Shown piece after piece: positions 5,153-8,160 of a stretch of 8,160 nucleotides of DNA. The DNA comes from Gallionellaceae bacterium CG11_big_fil_rev_8_21_14_0_20_60_62. GTDB taxonomy: Bacteria; Pseudomonadota; Gammaproteobacteria; Burkholderiales; Gallionellaceae. Location of the stretch: the NCBI GenBank assembly GCA_002787455.1, contig PCWU01000011.1:1-8160 (forward strand). Reading direction: 5' to 3'. Position 1 is the stretch's first letter, and each line of letters starts with the position of its first letter. The notes below the pieces were generated by a model. It did no database searches. It was not told the origin of the DNA and was given only the letters and a program-made list of their open reading frames with translations. The translations under genes and the position numbers were made by a program.

Positions 5153-7276
5153 ATGTCTTTGATTAAACGGTTATGGGTGTTGTGTGCGCTGTGCGTGGCG
5201 GGAATCGGTAGCGCACTGGCACAGCCGCTGGAGGATGTTACGCTGGAATACCAGAGCGGCGGGATTGTGGCGACCATCCATTTGAGCGCGCCGGTGCGTT
5301 ATTTGCGCCATTTTCCGGCGGGGAACGGCCAGACGATGGAGATTTTCTACGAGCGGGTACAGGGTGTGGTGGTGGACGAGCCGTGGGTGGATAACGAAGT
5401 GCGCCGCTCGCCCCCGTCCGGCTTGTTTCCGGCGTTCACCGTGACCACGCGCGACCAGCAGACCAAGCCGCGACTGGTGATCGAGTTTGCGCGGGAAGCG
5501 CAGTTCAGCGTGGCGCCCGGGCCGGATCAGCGCAGTTTTTTGCTGACCATCAAGCCGGATCGCGCCCCCGCAGAACGAGTTTCCCTGCCTTTGTTGCCGG
5601 TCGTGGCGGCATTGCCTGCCACTCTGCCCGCGGATGCCAATCTGGCCGCGAACAACCGGCAGGGTTTTGCCCTGATGACCGAGGCGCGCGCGGCGTTGGC
5701 GGCCAAAAAGAACGAAGAGGCGATTGCCGCGCTGAACAAGCTACTGCTGTTGCCGCCCAACGATTACACCGAAACCGCGCAGGAATGGGTGGGCGTTGCG
5801 CGCGAACGCGCCGGGCAATTCGATAAAGCCAAAACGGAATACGATCTGTATTTGAACCTGTACCCGCAGGGTGCTTCGGTGGCGGTGGTGATGCAGCGTT
5901 TGGCCGCGTTGGGCGGGCAGCAAAGCGGGCAGGGCATCGAGGAGGCAACGGCCAAAAAACAGGCCGCGCGCTGGAGCACTTTTGGCGGCATCACTTCCCG
6001 TTACTACGCCAGCCGCAGCAAGATCGATTCGGCCACCACCTTCAACAACACGGTGGACAAGCAATCGATTTCGCTAACCGATCAATCCATGCTGGTTACC
6101 ACCGAAGATGTGACCGGGCGCTATGTGACCGATGACGTTGACGGACGCATGGTGTTTCGCGGTTCGCATGTCAAAAACTTCCTTTCCGGCCGGGCGCGGC
6201 AGAACCGGGTGACCGCGCTGTATGGCGATATCAAGGGGCGCTCTGGTGAGTACCAGGCGCGGCTGGGCCGCCAATCGGGTAATGGTGGTGGTGTCGGCGG
6301 ACGCTTTGACGGGCTGAGCGCCGGTTATGGCGATACGCAGGTGTTGCGCGTCAACGGTGTGGCCGGCCAGTTGGTGGACTATTCAAATGGCGCGGAACCG
6401 AAATTTTACGGTGCCAGCGTTGATCGCGGTCCCTATTCCGCGTATGCCATCAACCAAACCATCGACGGGGTGACCGACCGCCAGGCGGTGGGCGCGGAAT
6501 GGCGCTATTTTCAGGACAAGCGCTCCCTCTATGCCTTGCTCGATTACGACACCAATTTCAGCGCGCTGAATGCGGTGCAATTGAGCGGGACTCTGGGCTT
6601 GAGCGGAATGACCCTGAACATGCTGCTGGACCATCGCAAGACGCCCTCGCTGAGCATCCGTACCGCCCTGAACGGGGCTTCGACCCAGTCCATCAACGAC
6701 CTGCAACAGGTGCTTTCCGCCAGCGCCCTGCGCGAGTTGGCCATGGTGCGCACGGCAACGACCAATCTCGGACAGGTCGGGGTCAGTGTGCCGTTTGGCG
6801 GCAAGTGGCAGGCAGGGGGCGACCTGCGTCTGTCCAACACCACAGGGCTGTCAGCCAGTGGCACGCCGAATACCCCGCAGGGATTCCTGGCGGCGATTCC
6901 CGGTCGTGGCACGGAAAAAACCGTGAGCGGCCAGCTTATTGGCAGCGGCTTGTCCCGGGCCGGGGATATCTGGTCCTTGAGCGGCAGCCTGGGCAGCAGC
7001 GGAGATGTGAACAACTCGTCCCTGTTCTTCTATAATCACAATGTTTTTGACGGCGGCTGGACGGTTGATGCTTCCCTGCAACTGTTCCGTCAAAGCGACC
7101 AGTTCAATGCGGTAACCACTCGGGTGACGCCAATGGTGCGCGGCGAATATGCCGTCGGCGAGCAGCTCACGCTGGACTTTGACGGCGGGATTGAGCAGAG
7201 TAAAAATGACGGCACCCAGGTTTCGACCAAGACCCGGCGCATCTTTGGCTCGGCAGGATTGCGCTGGTATTTTTAA
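5153..7276 (+). CDS. Outer-membrane beta-barrel porin with periplasmic AMIN-like and TPR-like extension (porin-cytochrome complex)
   Basis: The protein has 707 residues. A signal peptide (residues 1-23) ends at ALA before Gln24. Residues about 25-135 are beta-rich and resemble an AMIN-type domain by eye. A Pro/Ala linker (about 136-165) follows, then helical TPR-like repeats at about 171-252 with Ala, Leu and Tyr at helix-packing positions. From about 275 to the end alternating polar/hydrophobic strands rich in Gly, Ser, Tyr and Arg form a barrel, closing in R-W-Y-F with the C-terminal aromatic residue expected for BAM substrates. The mature protein has no Cys, unlike the CXXC seen near the N-terminus of MtrB. 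The size is compatible with a large (20-plus strand) barrel able to hold a cytochrome. Its place as last gene of the operon supports the porin of a PCC3-like conduit. The extension could dock one of the cytochromes or bind peptidoglycan; this is inference. Confidence 0.88.
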   Translation: MSLIKRLWVLCALCVAGIGSALAQPLEDVTLEYQSGGIVATIHLSAPVRYLRHFPAGNGQTMEIFYERVQGVVVDEPWVDNEVRRSPPSGLFPAFTVTTRDQQTKPRLVIEFAREAQFSVAPGPDQRSFLLTIKPDRAPAERVSLPLLPVVAALPATLPADANLAANNRQGFALMTEARAALAAKKNEEAIAALNKLLLLPPNDYTETAQEWVGVARERAGQFDKAKTEYDLYLNLYPQGASVAVVMQRLAALGGQQSGQGIEEATAKKQAARWSTFGGITSRYYASRSKIDSATTFNNTVDKQSISLTDQSMLVTTEDVTGRYVTDDVDGRMVFRGSHVKNFLSGRARQNRVTALYGDIKGRSGEYQARLGRQSGNGGGVGGRFDGLSAGYGDTQVLRVNGVAGQLVDYSNGAEPKFYGASVDRGPYSAYAINQTIDGVTDRQAVGAEWRYFQDKRSLYALLDYDTNFSALNAVQLSGTLGLSGMTLNMLLDHRKTPSLSIRTALNGASTQSINDLQQVLSASALRELAMVRTATTNLGQVGVSVPFGGKWQAGGDLRLSNTTGLSASGTPNTPQGFLAAIPGRGTEKTVSGQLIGSGLSRAGDIWSLSGSLGSSGDVNNSSLFFYNHNVFDGGWTVDASLQLFRQSDQFNAVTTRVTPMVRGEYAVGEQLTLDFDGGIEQSKNDGTQVSTKTRRIFGSAGLRWYF

Positions 7277-7295
7277 CCCATCGCGCTGGGCGACG

Positions 7296-7315
7296 CGCGG
7301 GGGCTAACCCTCGCG
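7296..7315 (+). repeat. Accessory GC-rich hairpin before the terminator
   Basis: CGCGGGGG (7296-7303) pairs with CCCTCGCG (7308-7315) across a CTAA loop with one G-U pair. It abuts the larger terminator stem, so the two hairpins stand in tandem. Confidence 0.45.
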
Positions 7316-7316
7316 G

Positions 7317-7362
7317 CGCGGGCCTCAACCCGGCTTTACGGGTTGAGGCCCGCGTCGTTTTT
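7317..7362 (+). terminator. Rho-independent terminator closing the cytochrome/porin operon
   Basis: A perfect 16-base-pair stem (7317-7332 with 7339-7354) has a six-base loop GCTTTA and is followed by TCG and five T (7358-7362). The T tract is on the plus-strand side only. It lies 41 bases after the porin stop and ends 11 bases before the ispF start, overlapping the space where an ispF leader would be. Confidence 0.88.
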
Positions 7363-7373
7363 GAAAGGCGGAA

Positions 7374-7847
7374 ATGCGAATCGGACAAGGTTTTGATGTT
7401 CACCAACTGGTATCAGGCCGCAAGCTGGTCCTCGGCGGCGTGGAAATTCCCCACGACAAGGGTCTGCTCGGCCATTCCGATGCCGATGTGCTGCTGCACG
7501 CTATTTGCGATGCGCTGCTGGGGGCGGCGGCGCTGGGCGACATCGGGCGCCATTTCGCCGACACCGAGGCGAAATACAAGGACATAGACAGCCGCATCCT
7601 GTTGCGCGAAGTGCTGCATCGGGTGCGCGCGGCGGGCTGGCGAGTCGGCAATGTGGACGCGACTCTCATCGCGCAGGCGCCGAAGATGGCACCGCACATT
7701 TTTCAGATGGTTGAAAACATCGCCGCCGATTTGCATCTGGAAAAACACGCCGTCAACGTCAAGGCGACCACCACCGAACAGCTTGGCTACACCGGGCGCG
7801 GTGAAGGCATCGCGGCGCAGGCGGTGGTGCTGCTACTGGCGGACTGA
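7374..7847 (+). CDS. ispF: 2-C-methyl-D-erythritol 2,4-cyclodiphosphate synthase
   Basis: IspF converts 4-diphosphocytidyl-methylerythritol 2-phosphate to the cyclic diphosphate with loss of CMP in the MEP isoprenoid pathway, as a cytoplasmic trimer. The 157 residues equal the family length and align without gaps of note to what I recall of the E. coli enzyme. The metal ligands are D8, H10 and H42; GGV, the HSDADV loop (34-39), GDIG (55-58), QAPKM (101-105), the KATTTE segment (130-135) and the terminal GRGEG (141-145) are all present. The start is ATG 7374 with AAAGG at 7364-7368. No ispD precedes it, although the two are often adjacent. Directly upstream is a strong terminator, so its promoter is not obvious; some read-through from the porin operon is possible. 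Confidence 0.98.
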   Translation: MRIGQGFDVHQLVSGRKLVLGGVEIPHDKGLLGHSDADVLLHAICDALLGAAALGDIGRHFADTEAKYKDIDSRILLREVLHRVRAAGWRVGNVDATLIAQAPKMAPHIFQMVENIAADLHLEKHAVNVKATTTEQLGYTGRGEGIAAQAVVLLLAD

Positions 7848-7861
7848 AAGCATGAAAGCCA

Positions 7862-7982
7862 AAACCATTCACCACAGAGACACAGCGGCACGGGGAAAGA
7901 CAAAACCAAAGCAAAACGTTGGCGGATTTTCTTTCGGGGTCGCCTCTGCCTTTCTGTGTCTCTGTGGCGGATTTTCGTTTTG
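7862..7982. repeat. Imperfect inverted repeat (intergenic, MITE/REP-like) between ispF and tsaB
   Basis: CCACAGAGACACAG (7872-7885) is matched exactly by its inverse complement at 7954-7967. Pairing continues imperfectly on both sides: outer AAAACC with GGATTTTC, and inner GGGGAAAGACAAAACC with a GGATTTTCTTTC-type strand. GGCGGATTTTC occurs twice in direct orientation (7921-7931 and 7966-7976). The CCACAGAGACACAG word is, from memory, a widespread intergenic repeat in many bacterial genomes. It fills the gap and reaches the TTG start of tsaB. No gene is seen inside it. Confidence 0.65.
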
Positions 7983-8160
7983 AATATTCTGGCTATAGAA
8001 ACCTCCACCGAATACTGCTCGGTCGCACTGTGGCGGGACGGTGCGCTGAGCGGGCGTTGCGAACGCGTCGGGCAGAAGCACTCCGAAATGCTGTTGCCAA
8101 TGGTGGACGATCTGCTCCAGGCAAGCGGCAGCAAGCTGCAAGCCATGAACGGCATCGCCT
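7980..8160 (+). CDS. tsaB: tRNA threonylcarbamoyladenosine biosynthesis protein TsaB (N-terminal 60 residues; 3' end outside window)
   Basis: The partial product begins NILAIETSTEYCSVAL after the initiator, the first strand and phosphate-type loop of the ASKHA-fold TsaB/YeaZ family. It continues with the HSEMLLPMVDDLL segment (positions about 40-52), which corresponds to the conserved H-x-x-x-LLP-helix of TsaB. TsaB is the non-catalytic partner of TsaD in making t6A37 on ANN-decoding tRNAs, with TsaE. The start is TTG 7980, chosen because family members begin two or three residues before the ILAI strand; GTG 7956 is the only in-frame upstream alternative and would translate part of the inverted repeat. 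A GGCGG at 7966-7970 lies nine bases before TTG and may be the ribosome site. Confidence 0.93.
   Translation, partial: MNILAIETSTEYCSVALWRDGALSGRCERVGQKHSEMLLPMVDDLLQASGSKLQAMNGIA

Noticed and set aside
7179..7206. TTGACG, 16 bases, TAAAAA as an ispF promoter
   Set aside because: The -10 is poor and it lies inside the porin gene, upstream of the terminator, so it would not solve how ispF is transcribed.
7852..7983. Small plus-strand frame of 43 residues between ispF and tsaB
   Set aside because: It consists of the inverted repeat and gives the CLCG-type low-complexity peptide expected from that repeat; no ribosome site.

Overview
The window reads as bacterial chromosome from a moderately GC-rich Gram-negative. 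The gene content (an outer-membrane barrel, two large multiheme c-type cytochromes, an inner-membrane protein, plus ispF and tsaB) suggests a betaproteobacterium, most likely a Gallionellaceae-type neutrophilic iron oxidiser (Sideroxydans/Gallionella-like) or a close relative in Nitrosomonadales. That assignment is inferred from gene architecture, not from a database match.

Layout. Positions 1-999, minus strand: the first 333 codons of a membrane-anchored ferredoxin/FAD/NAD(P) oxidoreductase that runs off the left edge. Positions 1000-1223: a divergent intergenic region with a candidate promoter for each direction. Positions 1224-7276, plus strand: a compact four-gene operon of (i) a 299-residue five-helix inner-membrane protein with histidines placed like a di-heme b cytochrome, (ii) a lysine-rich 24-heme cytochrome c, (iii) a 12-heme cytochrome c (11 CXXCH plus one CX4CH), and (iv) a 707-residue outer-membrane beta-barrel with an N-terminal periplasmic extension containing TPR-like helices. 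A strong hairpin-plus-T terminator follows at 7317-7362. Then ispF (7374-7847), an imperfect inverted repeat of a common intergenic type (about 7862-7982), and the first 60 codons of tsaB (7980 to the right edge).

The four-gene operon is the main interest. It supplies the parts of a complete electron conduit across the envelope: inner membrane/quinone level, periplasm, outer-membrane pore and cell exterior. It has the gene set I recall for the porin-cytochrome complex called PCC3 in neutrophilic Fe(II) oxidisers (porin, two multiheme cytochromes, a conserved inner-membrane protein). The inner-membrane member is usually described only as conserved. The two His pairs seen here, each 14 residues apart and placed on the two sides of the membrane, suggest that it is a di-heme b-type quinone oxidoreductase. 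The divergent flavoprotein could join the same electron pool to NAD(P)H, but only adjacency supports that.
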